Of a stretch of 33,327 bases of DNA, positions 17,508 through 26,539 are shown piece after piece (positions within the stretch are counted from its first letter, which is position 1; each line of letters starts with the position of its first letter). A program made the position numbers and the translations under genes. Source of the stretch: Streptococcus sp. oral taxon 431 (lineage in GTDB: Bacteria > Bacillota > Bacilli > Lactobacillales > Streptococcaceae); assembly GCF_023115445.1 (NCBI RefSeq), contig NZ_JALDUI010000005.1, positions 3,558-36,884 on the forward strand, read 5' to 3'. The notes below the pieces were generated by a model. The model did no database searches. It was not told the DNA's origin and saw only the letters and a list, made by a program, of their open reading frames with translations.

Positions 17508-18392
17508 ATGAAAACAAAAATAATTGTGATTGTTGGACCGACTGCAGTTGGAAAAACAGCTCTAGCCATTGAAGTTGCTAAGCATTTTAATGGTGAAGTA
17601 GTTAGTGGAGATAGCCAACAAGTCTATCGAGGACTGGATATTGGGACAGCCAAGGCAAGTCCGGAGGAGCAGGCAACTGTCCCTCATCACTTGATTGATG
17701 TGAGAGAAGTAACCGAGTCTTACTCGGCTTTTGATTTTGTTTCAGAAGCTAAGGCAGCCATTGAGGATATTCAAAGTCGAGGTAAGCTCGCTATTATTGC
17801 AGGTGGGACAGGACTTTATATCCAGAGTCTGCTAGAAGGATATCATTTAGGTGGGGAGACACCTCATGAGGAGATTTTAGCTTATCGTGCTAGTCTAGAT
17901 CCTTTTTCAGATGAGGAGTTAGCCCATCTTGTAGAGCAAACAGGCCTTGAAATTCCCCAGTTTAATCGTCGTCGTGCCATGCGTGCTTTAGAAATTTCCC
18001 ATTTCGGTCAAGATTTGAAAAATCAAGAAAGTTTATATGATCCGCTGATTATTTGCTTGGATGATGAGCGGAGTCAACTCTATGAGCGAATCAACCATCG
18101 AGTGGACCTGATGTTTGAAGCTGGACTTCTAGACGAAGCCAAGTGGCTGTTTGACCATTATCCAGATGTGCAGGCTGCTAAAGGGATTGGCTACAAGGAA
18201 CTCTTTCCTTATTTTCGAGGGGAGCAGAGTTTGGAGGAGGCCAGTGACAGTCTCAAACAGGCGACCCGTCGTTTTGCCAAGCGTCAACTAACCTGGTTCC
18301 GTAATCGCATGCAGGTGACCTTTTATCAGATAGGAGAATCTGGTGTAAAAGACCGTATTTTAAACCAGATTGAGGAGTTTTTAAATGATTGA
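17508..18392 (+). CDS. miaA: tRNA dimethylallyltransferase MiaA
   Basis: Adds the isopentenyl group to A37 of tRNAs that read UNN codons. The P-loop GPTAVGKT is at 10-17, followed by [17 protein letters not shown], the conserved substrate-binding region, then HHLIDV and [10 protein letters not shown]. The protein is 294 aa from this start, normal for the family. I chose the ATG at 17508 ([12 protein letters not shown]) because AAGGA lies six bases before it; the upstream in-frame ATG at 17484 has no ribosome site and adds eight unconserved residues. It overlaps hflX by eight bases, so the two are translationally coupled. Confidence 0.96.
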   Translation: MKTKIIVIVGPTAVGKTALAIEVAKHFNGEVVSGDSQQVYRGLDIGTAKASPEEQATVPHHLIDVREVTESYSAFDFVSEAKAAIEDIQSRGKLAIIAGGTGLYIQSLLEGYHLGGETPHEEILAYRASLDPFSDEELAHLVEQTGLEIPQFNRRRAMRALEISHFGQDLKNQESLYDPLIICLDDERSQLYERINHRVDLMFEAGLLDEAKWLFDHYPDVQAAKGIGYKELFPYFRGEQSLEEASDSLKQATRRFAKRQLTWFRNRMQVTFYQIGESGVKDRILNQIEEFLND

Positions 18393-19623
18393 AACTGAGA
18401 AAAAAGAGGAGCGGGTCCTGCTGATTGGAGTTGAACTCCAGGGCATGGATAATTTTGACCTCTCCATGGAAGAGCTGGCTAGTCTGGCTAAGACGGCTGG
18501 TGCAGTTGTAGTCGATAGTTACAGACAAAAACGTGAAAAATACGACTCTAAGACCTTTGTCGGATCTGGTAAGTTGGAAGAAATTGCTCAAATGGTGGAT
18601 GCAGAAGAAATCACAACTGTCATTGTCAACAACCGTCTGACACCTCGACAAAATGTCAATTTAGAGGAAGTCTTGGGTGTTAAAGTCATTGACCGTATGC
18701 AGTTGATTTTAGATATCTTTGCCATGAGAGCTCGAAGCCATGAAGGGAAGCTCCAAGTTCATCTAGCCCAACTCAAGTACCTCTTGCCTCGTTTGGTGGG
18801 TCAGGGGATTATGCTTAGCCGTCAGGCAGGGGGAATTGGTTCTCGTGGTCCAGGTGAAAGTCAGCTGGAGCTTAATCGTCGTAGTGTTCGCAACCAGATC
18901 ACAGATATCGAGCGTCAACTCAAGGTCGTTGAGAAAAATCGAGCGACAGTTCGAGAAAAACGTTTGGAGTCAAGTACCTTTAAGATTGGTTTGATTGGCT
19001 ACACCAATGCTGGTAAGTCAACTATTATGAATACTCTGACTAGCAAGACCCAGTATGAGGCAGATGAGCTCTTTGCGACTCTGGATGCGACAACTAAAAG
19101 CATCCATCTTGGTGGCAATCTACAGGTGACTTTAACGGACACCGTTGGGTTTATTCAAGATTTGCCGACAGAGTTGGTGTCTAGTTTCAAGTCGACCTTG
19201 GAAGAAAGCAAGCATGTAGATCTTCTGGTTCATGTTATCGATGCCAGCAATCCTTATCATGAGGAACATGAAAAAACAGTTCTTTCCATCATGAAAGACT
19301 TGGACATGGAGGATATTCCTCGCTTGACCCTTTATAATAAAGCGGATTTGGTGGAAGATTTCACGCCTACTCAAACGCCTTATGCATTGATTTCTGCCAA
19401 GTCTAAAGATAGTCGAGAACAGTTGCAAGCTTTATTGCTAGATAAGATCAAGGAAATTTTTGAACCCTTTACTTTGCGCGTGCCTTTTTCTAAGTCCTAC
19501 AAGATTCATGATTTAGAAAGTGTTGCGATTCTTGAAGAGCATGACTACCAAGATGATGGCGAGGTCATCACAGGCTACATTGCTGAGAAAAACAAATGGA
19601 GATTAGAAGAATTTTATGACTGA
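18385..19623 (+). CDS. hflX: Ribosome-associated GTPase HflX
   Basis: A GTPase that binds and splits stalled or stressed ribosomes. It has an N-terminal HflX domain with the Gly-rich linker [13 protein letters not shown], then a coiled segment and a G domain with G1 GYTNAGKST (from residue 205), G3 DTVGF and G4 NKAD. At 412 aa it is the usual length. It starts within the end of miaA and its own end overlaps the next gene by eight bases, a miaA-hflX pairing common in bacteria. Confidence 0.96.
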   Translation: MIETEKKEERVLLIGVELQGMDNFDLSMEELASLAKTAGAVVVDSYRQKREKYDSKTFVGSGKLEEIAQMVDAEEITTVIVNNRLTPRQNVNLEEVLGVKVIDRMQLILDIFAMRARSHEGKLQVHLAQLKYLLPRLVGQGIMLSRQAGGIGSRGPGESQLELNRRSVRNQITDIERQLKVVEKNRATVREKRLESSTFKIGLIGYTNAGKSTIMNTLTSKTQYEADELFATLDATTKSIHLGGNLQVTLTDTVGFIQDLPTELVSSFKSTLEESKHVDLLVHVIDASNPYHEEHEKTVLSIMKDLDMEDIPRLTLYNKADLVEDFTPTQTPYALISAKSKDSREQLQALLLDKIKEIFEPFTLRVPFSKSYKIHDLESVAILEEHDYQDDGEVITGYIAEKNKWRLEEFYD

Positions 19624-20239
19624 CATCAAATCATTGGCTCTCAAATATGGCGGCTATACAAGTCTAGACAAGGTCTATCTGGATCAGCTTTTAGCTGGTA
19701 GGTCTGACCAAGAGCAGTTAGCCCTCATCACCCCTCCCCCCAGCGTAGTTAATGCCTACTTTGCAGAACTTTACCAGAAAAAAAGTCCTCAAGCTGCGAC
19801 AGATTATTTTGCGGAAGTCAGCCAGGAACTGAACCTCTACAATGCTGAGCCAAGTTTCACGGAAGAAAGCAAGCCCTTTATTCGTCTGAATCTATCAGGC
19901 AAATCTTTTGGTTTTTGCTATGAGAGAGAAGGCCTTGGTCGCATTTTCTCTGAATATGAGGAAGCAATCACAGCTGACTTACTTTTTGAAATTGCGCAAA
20001 TTTTCCCCCATCAGCTAGTCTTTGAGGAGTCTGGAAAAATTTACATGAAGGAGCTTGGAGAGGAAGAAGTTGTCTCTGTGGAGAATTTGACGCCTTTAAC
20101 CGACTTGGAAACTCTAGCAGATGGAAGCAAGCGACTCAAAGGCTACAGCCAAGAGGATTTACTACAAGAAGTGAAAGCTTTTTCTGGCAAGTTTTATTAT
20201 CGCTCGGAAAACAGAACTGCTATGTTATATATTGATTAA
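19616..20239 (+). CDS. Conserved streptococcal protein of unknown function
   Basis: A 207-aa soluble acidic protein that I cannot place in a characterised family. It has no signal peptide, membrane helix or obvious catalytic motif. The N-terminal third is helical ([20 protein letters not shown]), the centre has an Arg/Leu/Gly strand followed by Gly-Phe-Cys-Tyr, and the C-terminal half is rich in Glu and Leu. The start overlaps hflX by eight bases and rnz follows 14 bp on, so it is co-expressed with tRNA and ribosome maintenance genes. As far as I recall, the same gene sits at this place in pneumococcus, which argues it is real and conserved. Confidence 0.85.
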   Translation: MTDIKSLALKYGGYTSLDKVYLDQLLAGRSDQEQLALITPPPSVVNAYFAELYQKKSPQAATDYFAEVSQELNLYNAEPSFTEESKPFIRLNLSGKSFGFCYEREGLGRIFSEYEEAITADLLFEIAQIFPHQLVFEESGKIYMKELGEEEVVSVENLTPLTDLETLADGSKRLKGYSQEDLLQEVKAFSGKFYYRSENRTAMLYID

Positions 20240-20253
20240 TTAGAAAGTATCGA

Positions 20254-21183
20254 ATGGATATTCAATTTTTAGGAACGGGGGCTGGTCAGCCCTCTAAAGC
20301 CCGCAATGTTTCAAGTCTCGCCCTGAAACTCTTGGACGAGATTAACGAGGTCTGGCTCTTTGACTGTGGAGAAGGTACGCAAAATCGCATTCTGGAAACC
20401 ACGATTCGACCACGTAAGGTCAGTAAAATCTTTATCACCCATTTGCACGGAGACCATATCTTTGGATTGCCTGGTTTCCTCTCTAGTCGTGCCTTTCAAG
20501 CCAATGAAGAGCAGACAGATTTGGAAATTTATGGCCCCCAAGGCATTAAATCTTTTGTCTTGACCAGTCTACGTGTATCAGGTTCTCGCCTGCCCTATAA
20601 GATTCATTTTCATGAGTTTGACCAGGATTCTCTGGGGAAAATTTTTGAAACAGATAAATTTGAGGTTTATGCGGAAGAGTTGGACCACACTATTTTCTGT
20701 GTCGGTTATCGTGTCATGCAGAAAGACCTTGAAGGTACTCTGGATGCTGAGAAACTCAAGGCTGCTGGTGTTCCATTTGGCCCGCTTTTTGGTAAAATCA
20801 AAAACGGTCAGGATGTTGTCCTAGAGGACGGCACCGAGATCAAAGCTGCAGACTATATCTCAGCTCCTCGTCCAGGTAAGATTATCACTATCTTGGGTGA
20901 TACTCGAAAAACGGATGCTAGTGTGCGTTTGGCTGTCAATGCAGATGTTCTTGTCCATGAATCTACTTATGGCAAAGGGGATGAGAAGATTGCTCGCAAT
21001 CACGGTCATTCAACCAATATGCAGGCTGCGCAGGTCGCAACAGAAGCGGGAGCCAAACGACTCTTACTCAATCATATCAGTGCACGTTTCCTTTCAAGAG
21101 ATATTAGCAAGCTCAAGAATGATGCGACAACGATTTTTGAAAATGTCCATGTTGTAAAAGATCTGGAAGAAGTGGAAATCTAG
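20254..21183 (+). CDS. rnz: Ribonuclease Z
   Basis: A tRNA 3'-end processing endonuclease of the metallo-beta-lactamase fold. The metal site HLHGDH is at residues 63-68 (His63, His65, Asp67, His68). The N-terminus has the family's [17 protein letters not shown] motif, and later metal ligands are in [11 protein letters not shown], the GDTRKT motif and the C-terminal NHISARF. The 309-aa length matches the short bacterial form. It lies in the miaA-hflX run, so three of the five genes act on tRNA or ribosomes. Confidence 0.96.
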   Translation: MDIQFLGTGAGQPSKARNVSSLALKLLDEINEVWLFDCGEGTQNRILETTIRPRKVSKIFITHLHGDHIFGLPGFLSSRAFQANEEQTDLEIYGPQGIKSFVLTSLRVSGSRLPYKIHFHEFDQDSLGKIFETDKFEVYAEELDHTIFCVGYRVMQKDLEGTLDAEKLKAAGVPFGPLFGKIKNGQDVVLEDGTEIKAADYISAPRPGKIITILGDTRKTDASVRLAVNADVLVHESTYGKGDEKIARNHGHSTNMQAAQVATEAGAKRLLLNHISARFLSRDISKLKNDATTIFENVHVVKDLEEVEI

Positions 21184-21203
21184 AAGATTGAGAAAGGAAA
21201 AGT

Positions 21204-21959
21204 ATGTCTACGATTCTCATTACAGGAGCAAGTGGTGGTCTAGCTCAAGAAATGGTCAAACTCTTGCCAGATGATCAACTCATCTTGCTAGGCAGAAATA
21301 AGGAAACATTAGCTCAACTATACGGAAATCATCCTCAGGCTGAATTGATCGAGATTGACATTACCGATGGTCAAGCCTTAGAAGAGCTAGTAGCTGAACT
21401 CTACCAGCGTTATGGCAAGATTGATGTTGTTATTAACAACGCTGGCTACGGGATTTTTGAGGAATTTGACAAGATCTCTAATCAAGATATTCATCAAATG
21501 TTTGAGGTCAACACCTTTGCTCTGATGAACCTATCTCGTCTGGTCGCCTCTCGTATGAAGGCGACTCGAAAAGGGCATATCCTCAATATCGTTAGCATGG
21601 CAGGTTTGATCGCTACTGGCAAGTCTAGTCTTTATTCAGCGACCAAGTTTGCGGCTATTGGATTTTCAAATGCTTTGCGCCTTGAACTCATGCCCTATGG
21701 TGTCTATGTGACAACTGTTAATCCAGGCCCTATCCGTACAGGATTTTTTGACCAAGCCGATCCAGATGGGACTTATCTCAAGTCGGTTGATCGTTTCTTG
21801 CTGGAGCCAGATACAGTTGCGAAAAAAATCGTTAAGACCATAGGAAAAAATAAACGGGAACTTAATCTCCCAGTCTTACTCAATCTAGCCCACAAGTTTT
21901 ATACTCTCTTTCCCAAGTTAGCGGATAAGTTGGCAGGAGAAACCTTTAATTATAAGTGA
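21204..21959 (+). CDS. Short-chain dehydrogenase/reductase
   Basis: A 251-aa classical-type SDR. It has the Rossmann motif TGASGGLAQE (a variant of TGxxxGxG), NNAGYG, catalytic Ser131 in VSMAG, and YSATK with Tyr144 and Lys148. PGPIRTGF follows. The substrate is unknown. GAAAGGA lies before the ATG. It is the last gene of the miaA run, and a hairpin terminator starts at its stop codon. Confidence 0.92.
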   Translation: MSTILITGASGGLAQEMVKLLPDDQLILLGRNKETLAQLYGNHPQAELIEIDITDGQALEELVAELYQRYGKIDVVINNAGYGIFEEFDKISNQDIHQMFEVNTFALMNLSRLVASRMKATRKGHILNIVSMAGLIATGKSSLYSATKFAAIGFSNALRLELMPYGVYVTTVNPGPIRTGFFDQADPDGTYLKSVDRFLLEPDTVAKKIVKTIGKNKRELNLPVLLNLAHKFYTLFPKLADKLAGETFNYK

Positions 21960-21989
21960 AAAAGCTGTTCCCTTGAGGAATGGCTTTTT
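21959..21989 (+). terminator. Terminator after SDR gene
   Basis: AAAAAGC pairs with GCTTTTT and an inner TTCC with GGAA across a small TG/TG mismatch, giving a short loop and a T-run. It marks the end of the housekeeping block. Confidence 0.82.
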
Positions 21990-22260
21990 GCTTTAATTAG
22001 GAGGAGTTGTTTATCAAAAATAATCCCTGAAAATACTGGTAGTTTATTCTTTATTAGATAGTTTAAAGGTATCATAGAGATAAGAAAGCAGAAAAGAGAG
22101 GATAAACTTCGAGTCTAACATAACTAAAAGTATATCTATAGTCGAAACTTATGAAGTCAAGATAAAATAGGATTAAAAGAACTTGCCCTTTGTCGGATTG
22201 ACTAGGCTGTAAATCGGAGTTAGAAATATTCTTAGAATAGAAGAAAATAAAAAAGCCTAA
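21990..22260 (+). other. Gene-less A/T-rich spacer
   Basis: I see no supported gene, repeat or RNA here. An isolated GGAGGAG at about 22000 has no start codon or open frame after it and may be a trace of a lost gene start. Confidence 0.5.
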
Positions 22261-22262
22261 AA

Positions 22263-22329
22263 ATGTTAAAACATCTTGACATTTTATCGATTTAGAGTAT
22301 AATAAAAAATGTAAAGAGCTCTTGACATT
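22263..22329 (+). promoter_or_regulatory. Consensus promoter flanked by palindromes, before membrane protein-XRE pair
   Basis: TTGACA (22276-22281), a 16-bp spacer and TATAAT (22298-22303) form a strong sigma-A promoter. ATGTTAAAACAT is a perfect palindrome at 22263-22274 just before the -35. A 22-bp near-palindrome centred on GAGCTC lies at 22308-22329, over the expected transcription start. TCTTGACATT occurs at both 22274-22283 and 22320-22329. These are good candidates for operators of the XRE protein encoded downstream. Confidence 0.7.
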
Positions 22330-22356
22330 GTTTTGACAGATTGGAGGAACAGGACT

Positions 22357-22686
22357 ATGAGAAAAATGGATGAAATGGACAGAGCGATTCAGCTACGTTC
22401 TGAGGAATGGGGTTATAAAACGGCTCTATTTGGCTTATGTGGGTGGACAGTATTTAATATTTATCAATCTATTACAAAAGGCATTGAACTTGAAATGTTA
22501 CCAAGTCTGATTTTATGTTTATCTATTTCTGTTCAAGGATTTGCACAAACTGCCATAAAACAGAAAATGATTGGTGGTGATGAAGAGTTTAAAGAACCAA
22601 ATAAACTTGTTCAAGGAGTAATTTTGATGGTTGTCATCCTTATCGTAGTTTTGGCGATTGGCATTTATTGTTTTCAGAAAGACTAA
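22357..22686 (+). CDS. Small membrane protein, XRE-regulator partner
   Basis: A 109-aa protein with a charged N-terminus and three predicted membrane helices: about 22-38 (ALFGLCGWTVFNIY region), 48-64 and 86-106. It resembles the DUF6773-type proteins often encoded directly before a small XRE regulator, but I cannot confirm the family. The ATG at 22357 follows GGAGG by seven to eight bases; the earlier in-frame TTG at 22333 has no ribosome site. The XRE gene follows six bases after the stop. Function unknown; a regulator-linked membrane stress or sensing pair is a guess. Confidence 0.85.
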   Translation: MRKMDEMDRAIQLRSEEWGYKTALFGLCGWTVFNIYQSITKGIELEMLPSLILCLSISVQGFAQTAIKQKMIGGDEEFKEPNKLVQGVILMVVILIVVLAIGIYCFQKD

Positions 22687-22692
22687 TGCTGT

Positions 22693-22887
22693 ATGAAAAA
22701 TAACATCAAACAGTTAAGAAAGTCTGAGGGACTACGTCAGGAAGATATGGCAAGAATATTAGGCGTTAGTCGACAAACCATAATTGCTATAGAGAATGAC
22801 AAGTACAATCCTACACTTGAACTAGCAATGAAAATTGCAAGGTTGCTACGACTACATGTTGAAGAAATTTTCATTTTAGAAGATTAA
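22693..22887 (+). CDS. XRE-family HTH transcriptional regulator
   Basis: A 64-aa single-domain Cro/CI-type DNA-binding protein. The helix-turn-helix covers about 15-40: QEDMARILGVSRQTIIAIE, with the usual NDKYNPTLELAMKIARLL continuation and a C-terminal VEEIF. It matches the short YgzD-like regulators paired with membrane proteins. No strong ribosome site is seen, so translation is probably coupled to the gene six bases upstream. The palindromes around the promoter at 22263-22329 are likely targets, giving autoregulation. Confidence 0.93.
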   Translation: MKNNIKQLRKSEGLRQEDMARILGVSRQTIIAIENDKYNPTLELAMKIARLLRLHVEEIFILED

Positions 22888-22932
22888 AGATATCAGATAG
22901 CTTTTATTTTAATCATCTGATTCGTAATGATG

Positions 22933-22966
22933 AGAGAGTTTTCCAGTTCATGGAAACTCTCTTTTT
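22933..22966 (+). terminator. Terminator after XRE gene
   Basis: AGAGAGTTTTCCA pairs with TGGAAACTCTCT (one bulged T) around a GTTCA loop and is followed by a T-run. Confidence 0.9.
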
Positions 22967-23037
22967 AAAGCTCAAAAAGAGTCTACTCAATTTTACCCTT
23001 GTCCATCTATATATCTATCGTAAAACTGGTATAAAAA

Positions 23038-23066
23038 TTGCAAATCGGATCTTTAAATAGTATACT
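23038..23066 (+). promoter_or_regulatory. Promoter of neopullulanase gene
   Basis: TTGCAA (23038-23043), exactly 17 bp, and TATACT (23061-23066), with a cre site just downstream. Confidence 0.75.
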
Positions 23067-23079
23067 AGTTCTGTTAGTT

Positions 23080-23094
23080 ATGAAAACGTTTGCG
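23080..23094 (+). promoter_or_regulatory. cre site (CcpA operator) for neopullulanase
   Basis: ATGAAAACGTTTGCG fits the cre consensus TGWAAACGNWTNC. It begins 14 bp after the -10 box, a position where bound CcpA would block transcription. This predicts repression in glucose. Confidence 0.72.
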
Positions 23095-23128
23095 TTTTTG
23101 TTGATGATGATTATTTAGGAGACAAGAC

Positions 23129-24880
23129 ATGGAATTAACAGCTATTTATCATAGACCAGAATCAGAGTATGCATATCTTTACAAAGAAGGTCAGCTACAT
23201 ATCCGAATCAGAACCAAGAAAGATGATGTTCAGCAGGTCATCTTACACTATGGAGATCCCTTTATCTTCATCGAGGATAAGTATGAAGCCAAGAAAGAAA
23301 TGACTAAAGTAACCTCGGATGCTTTATTTGATTATTGGCAGGTTACAGTATCGGTTGATTTTGCACGCATTCAATATCTCTTTGAGCTCCTTGATAAAGA
23401 AGGTCAAGGTGTTTTTTACGGTGATAAGGGTTGCGTAGAACATACTCAAGAAAACTTGGATGCTGAAGGAAATGGTTTCAAGCTTCCTTATATTCACGAA
23501 ATTGACGGTTGCCAAGTTCCTGACTGGGTTTCAAATACCGTTTGGTATCAGATTTTCCCAGAACGCTTTGCTAATGGAAATCCTAATTTGACTCCAGATG
23601 GAGCTCGAGAGTGGGATGCTGTTATTGCACCTAACATGGATGATTTTTTTGGTGGAGATTTACAAGGGATTATTGACCATTTAGACTATTTTAAAGATTT
23701 GGGAATCACTGGACTTTACCTATGTCCGATTTTTGAAGCAACGACCAATCACAAGTATGATACGACGGATTATTTTGAAATCGACCGTCACTTTGGAGAC
23801 AAGGAAGTATTTGCTACTCTAGTCGAGGAAGCTCACAAACGTGGTATCAAGATCATGCTAGATGCAGTATTTAATCATATTGGCAACCAGTCAGTCCAAT
23901 GGCAGGATGTTCTAAAAAATGGAGAAAACTCAGTTTATAAAGATTGGTTCCATATCCAAGAATTCCCAGTTACTGAGGATAAACTTCAGAATCCAAGACA
24001 ACTCCCTTATCATACTTTTGCCTTTGCTAGCTATATGCCTAAGTTAAATACAGCAAATCCTGAAGTCAAAGACTATCTTTTAAGTGTTGCGACCTACTGG
24101 ATTGAGAATTTTGATATCGATGCTTGGCGTTTGGACGTTGCTAATGAAATTGACCATCAGTTCTGGAAAGATTTTAGAAAGGCAGTTCTCGCTAAAAAGC
24201 CTGATTTGTACATCTTAGGTGAAATCTGGCATACTTCTCAGCCTTGGCTAAAAGGGGATGAGTTCCATGCGGTCATGAATTACCCACTTTCTGAAAGTAT
24301 CAAGGATTATTTCTTGCGTCAGCATAAAAAGACAGAGCAGTTTATTTCAGAAATCAACAGCCAGTCTATGTACTACAAGCAACAAATCTCAGAGGTGATG
24401 TTTAACCTTTTAGATTCTCATGATACAGAGCGTATCCTTACAACTGCCAAAGGAAATATCCAGCATGTTAAGGCTGCCCTAACTTTCCTCTATCTTCAAA
24501 AAGGGACCCCTTGTATCTATTACGGAACAGAGCTGGCATTAATTGGTGGACCAGACCCTGATTGCCGTCGTGTCATGCCTTGGGACCGTGTTTCTGAGGA
24601 TAATGATATGCTGAATTTTATGAAACAGTTGATTCAAGTCCGTAAGGAAGTGTCAAGTATTATACAGCATGGTAATTATTGCTTGGAAGAATTGAAACCA
24701 GATGTCCTATCCTTGAAGTGGAACTACCAAGGAAAAGAAGTTCAGGCCATCTTCAATCAGTCTTCTGAGAAATATACTTTAGACAGAGATTCAGTTGATT
24801 TAGCGAGTTATTGCCAGTTTGAAGATGGACAACAAGTTATCTTGCCAGATGGATTTGTGGTTTATTTAGATTCGATTTAA
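23129..24880 (+). CDS. Neopullulanase / cyclomaltodextrinase-type GH13 enzyme
   Basis: A 583-aa intracellular alpha-glucan hydrolase. It has an N-terminal beta-rich CBM34-like domain (about 1-120) and then the GH13 barrel. The catalytic triad is Asp336 (DAWRLDVANE), Glu365 (GEIWHT) and Asp432 (LDSHDTE). The spacings of 29 and 67 residues are those I recall for Bacillus neopullulanase. DAVFNHIG is conserved region I. With no signal peptide it should act on imported maltodextrins, pullulan fragments or cyclodextrins. It has its own promoter and cre site. Only 51 bp without a terminator separate it from the DUF4241 gene, so read-through is possible. Confidence 0.93.
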   Translation: MELTAIYHRPESEYAYLYKEGQLHIRIRTKKDDVQQVILHYGDPFIFIEDKYEAKKEMTKVTSDALFDYWQVTVSVDFARIQYLFELLDKEGQGVFYGDKGCVEHTQENLDAEGNGFKLPYIHEIDGCQVPDWVSNTVWYQIFPERFANGNPNLTPDGAREWDAVIAPNMDDFFGGDLQGIIDHLDYFKDLGITGLYLCPIFEATTNHKYDTTDYFEIDRHFGDKEVFATLVEEAHKRGIKIMLDAVFNHIGNQSVQWQDVLKNGENSVYKDWFHIQEFPVTEDKLQNPRQLPYHTFAFASYMPKLNTANPEVKDYLLSVATYWIENFDIDAWRLDVANEIDHQFWKDFRKAVLAKKPDLYILGEIWHTSQPWLKGDEFHAVMNYPLSESIKDYFLRQHKKTEQFISEINSQSMYYKQQISEVMFNLLDSHDTERILTTAKGNIQHVKAALTFLYLQKGTPCIYYGTELALIGGPDPDCRRVMPWDRVSEDNDMLNFMKQLIQVRKEVSSIIQHGNYCLEELKPDVLSLKWNYQGKEVQAIFNQSSEKYTLDRDSVDLASYCQFEDGQQVILPDGFVVYLDSI

Positions 24881-24931
24881 ATCGATTTTAACTTCAGTAC
24901 AGATTTGTTTTAAACGAGAAAGGAAAGACCG

Positions 24932-25654
24932 ATGGAAAAACTTCAAGTTTCCGAAGAATGGTTGCAAAAATACCAAGAAATCAAGCATATTTTGACCTCG
25001 TCTGTCAATTACGCAAAGTGTTTTGAGATGAAAGAAATAGACGGCAAGGAAGTCTTTGTCTTAGATATGGGGGAAGTGACCTTCCCAAGTGGAGAAATTT
25101 TAGTGAGAGATCCACTGGTCTGGCTCCGTAGGAATGAAAAGCCCTATTTAGAGACCGTTCCAAAAGGAACATTTCCTCTAAAAACCTTAGTAGTCAAGAT
25201 CGAAGAAGATCATTATAGGTATGTTGCAACAAGAGTTCAATTTACAGATAAGCTTCCAGTTGTTTACTATGAAGCCTTAACTGGTACTGAAAACTTGGAT
25301 TCGGTTGAAGAAGATTCTTATTTTGGGTTTTCAGTCGATGCAGGCTTGGCAACCATTGTGGATGTTGAGACAAAAAATGCCTACTGTGATTTTGAAGAAA
25401 AATGGTATCAAGAAAATCCTGAAAAAAACATCTATGATGATTTCTTCGCGGAAATTTTTGCTCAAAATGCCATAGAACATCCCCTATATCAGCGAGAAGG
25501 CGGTGATTGGATTAACTTTAAAATACCAGATACAGACCTGACTATTCCAATGATTCAATCTGGTTTTGGAGATGGAAATTATCCTGTTTACTTTGGCTAT
25601 GATGAGGATCATCAACTCTGTGATGTGGTTATCGAGTATATCTATCTTGGATAA
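24932..25654 (+). CDS. DUF4241 family protein (predicted immunity-type)
   Basis: A 240-aa soluble acidic protein. The C-terminal pattern GDWINFKIPDTD, IPMIQSGFGDGNYPVYFGYD and then an acidic strand is the recognisable core of DUF4241, a family often found with SUKH and other immunity proteins of polymorphic toxin systems. No catalytic site, signal or membrane helix is seen. GAAAGGAAAG precedes the ATG. The next gene, a SMI1/KNR4 protein, uses a ribosome site that overlaps this stop codon. No toxin gene is visible nearby, so an immunity role is an inference from family and pairing. Confidence 0.8.
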   Translation: MEKLQVSEEWLQKYQEIKHILTSSVNYAKCFEMKEIDGKEVFVLDMGEVTFPSGEILVRDPLVWLRRNEKPYLETVPKGTFPLKTLVVKIEEDHYRYVATRVQFTDKLPVVYYEALTGTENLDSVEEDSYFGFSVDAGLATIVDVETKNAYCDFEEKWYQENPEKNIYDDFFAEIFAQNAIEHPLYQREGGDWINFKIPDTDLTIPMIQSGFGDGNYPVYFGYDEDHQLCDVVIEYIYLG

Positions 25655-25665
25655 GGAGTTGGATG

Positions 25666-26223
25666 ATGTCACTCAATGAAGTTTATGAGTATTTTCGTCA
25701 CTATGATAAGGAAACTTATCAGGTTGTCGCCTGCATGGGCAATGAACCATCGGAAGAAGATGTTCAGGATTTTGAAAATCAATACGGCATTCGTCTGCCA
25801 GAAGATTTCAGGGAATTCACCATGTCATCTCTGGGAGGTCTCTTTATGGAAGTCAGGGAAGAGCTATTGCCAAGAGCCAAGGCTTACGATGTAGCACCAT
25901 TTTGGACCTTCTGCCGAGGTATTAAGATTTTTGGAATTGCAAATGGGATCCCAGACTTCTTAGACATTCGTCTTAAAACCAAGGAATTACACGCTCTGGG
26001 TTTTGTGGATTATATCCCATTTCTGTCTATCGTAGGTGACGGAGATGTCGTGTTTTGCTTTGATAAGGATAATCATATAGTTGCTCTAGACTGGTATAAT
26101 AGTGGTGAAACCGAGGAGCTTAATTGCGATTTTTCAGAGCTTTTACTTCATCAAATTGTAGAGCTAGAAGAACGAAAAAATGAGATGGTCAAGCTGCTGG
26201 ACAAGGGGAAATCTAGTCAATAA
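25666..26223 (+). CDS. SMI1/KNR4 (SUKH) family protein
   Basis: A 185-aa soluble protein with the SUKH pattern: PSEEDVQDFENQYGIRLPED, then F-x-x-F---SSLGG, a central region naming G-I-x-D-F, FLSIVGDGDVVFCFD, and a C-terminal acidic strand with LDWYNSGE. SUKH proteins are best known as antitoxins of contact-dependent nuclease toxins. I chose the ATG at 25666 (seven bases after AAGGAG at 25653-25658); the ATG at 25663 adds one Met and is also possible. The gene is translationally close-coupled to the DUF4241 gene, and a terminator follows 36 bp after the stop. Confidence 0.85.
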   Translation: MSLNEVYEYFRHYDKETYQVVACMGNEPSEEDVQDFENQYGIRLPEDFREFTMSSLGGLFMEVREELLPRAKAYDVAPFWTFCRGIKIFGIANGIPDFLDIRLKTKELHALGFVDYIPFLSIVGDGDVVFCFDKDNHIVALDWYNSGETEELNCDFSELLLHQIVELEERKNEMVKLLDKGKSSQ

Positions 26224-26258
26224 TCTATAAGGAAATATCAGTTTGATAGTCCGTAAAA

Positions 26259-26293
26259 GAGGTTGGGACAAAAGATCCCGACCTCACTTTTTA
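26259..26293 (+). terminator. Terminator after SUKH gene, left hairpin of compound repeat
   Basis: GAGGTTGGGA pairs with TCCCGACCTC (one G:U) around CAAAAGA and is followed by ACTTTTTATT. It also forms the left end of the nested structure described at 26254-26545. Confidence 0.85.
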
Positions 26294-26346
26294 TTAGCAA
26301 TCAAACTTTGACGCGGTAGCTGATTGAACTTTCTGTTCGTCTTTTA

Positions 26347-26448
26347 TACTCTTCGAAAATCTCTTCAAACCACGTCAGCGTCGCCTTGCCGTACTCAAGT
26401 ACAGCCTGCGGCTAGCTTCCTAGTTTGCTCTTTGATTTTCATTGAGTA
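26347..26448 (+). repeat. BOX element, boxA-boxC form without boxB
   Basis: The sequence from TACTCTTCGAAAATC through CGTCAGCGTCGCCTTGCCGT is the boxA module; its core is the target of the standard BOX-A1R typing primer. It passes straight into the boxC module (CTGCGGCTAGCTTCC through TTTCATTGAGTA). Complementary ends TACTC and GAGTA bound a 102-bp element. No boxB unit is present. Confidence 0.93.
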
Positions 26449-26482
26449 TTAGACTCCAAAAAGCTCCTAATCATCCTCGCGG

Positions 26483-26539
26483 GGCTGGGACTACGAAATC
26501 GAGACTTTGTCTATCGATTTCTGTCCCACCGCCTTTTTT
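26483..26539 (+). terminator. Long hairpin with T-run upstream of bgaA
   Basis: GGCTGGGAC pairs with GTCCCACCGCC, an inner AAATCGA pairs with TCGATTT, and GAC with GTC. Six T follow. This is a strong transcription stop in front of bgaA, and the right arm of the compound repeat region. Confidence 0.8.
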
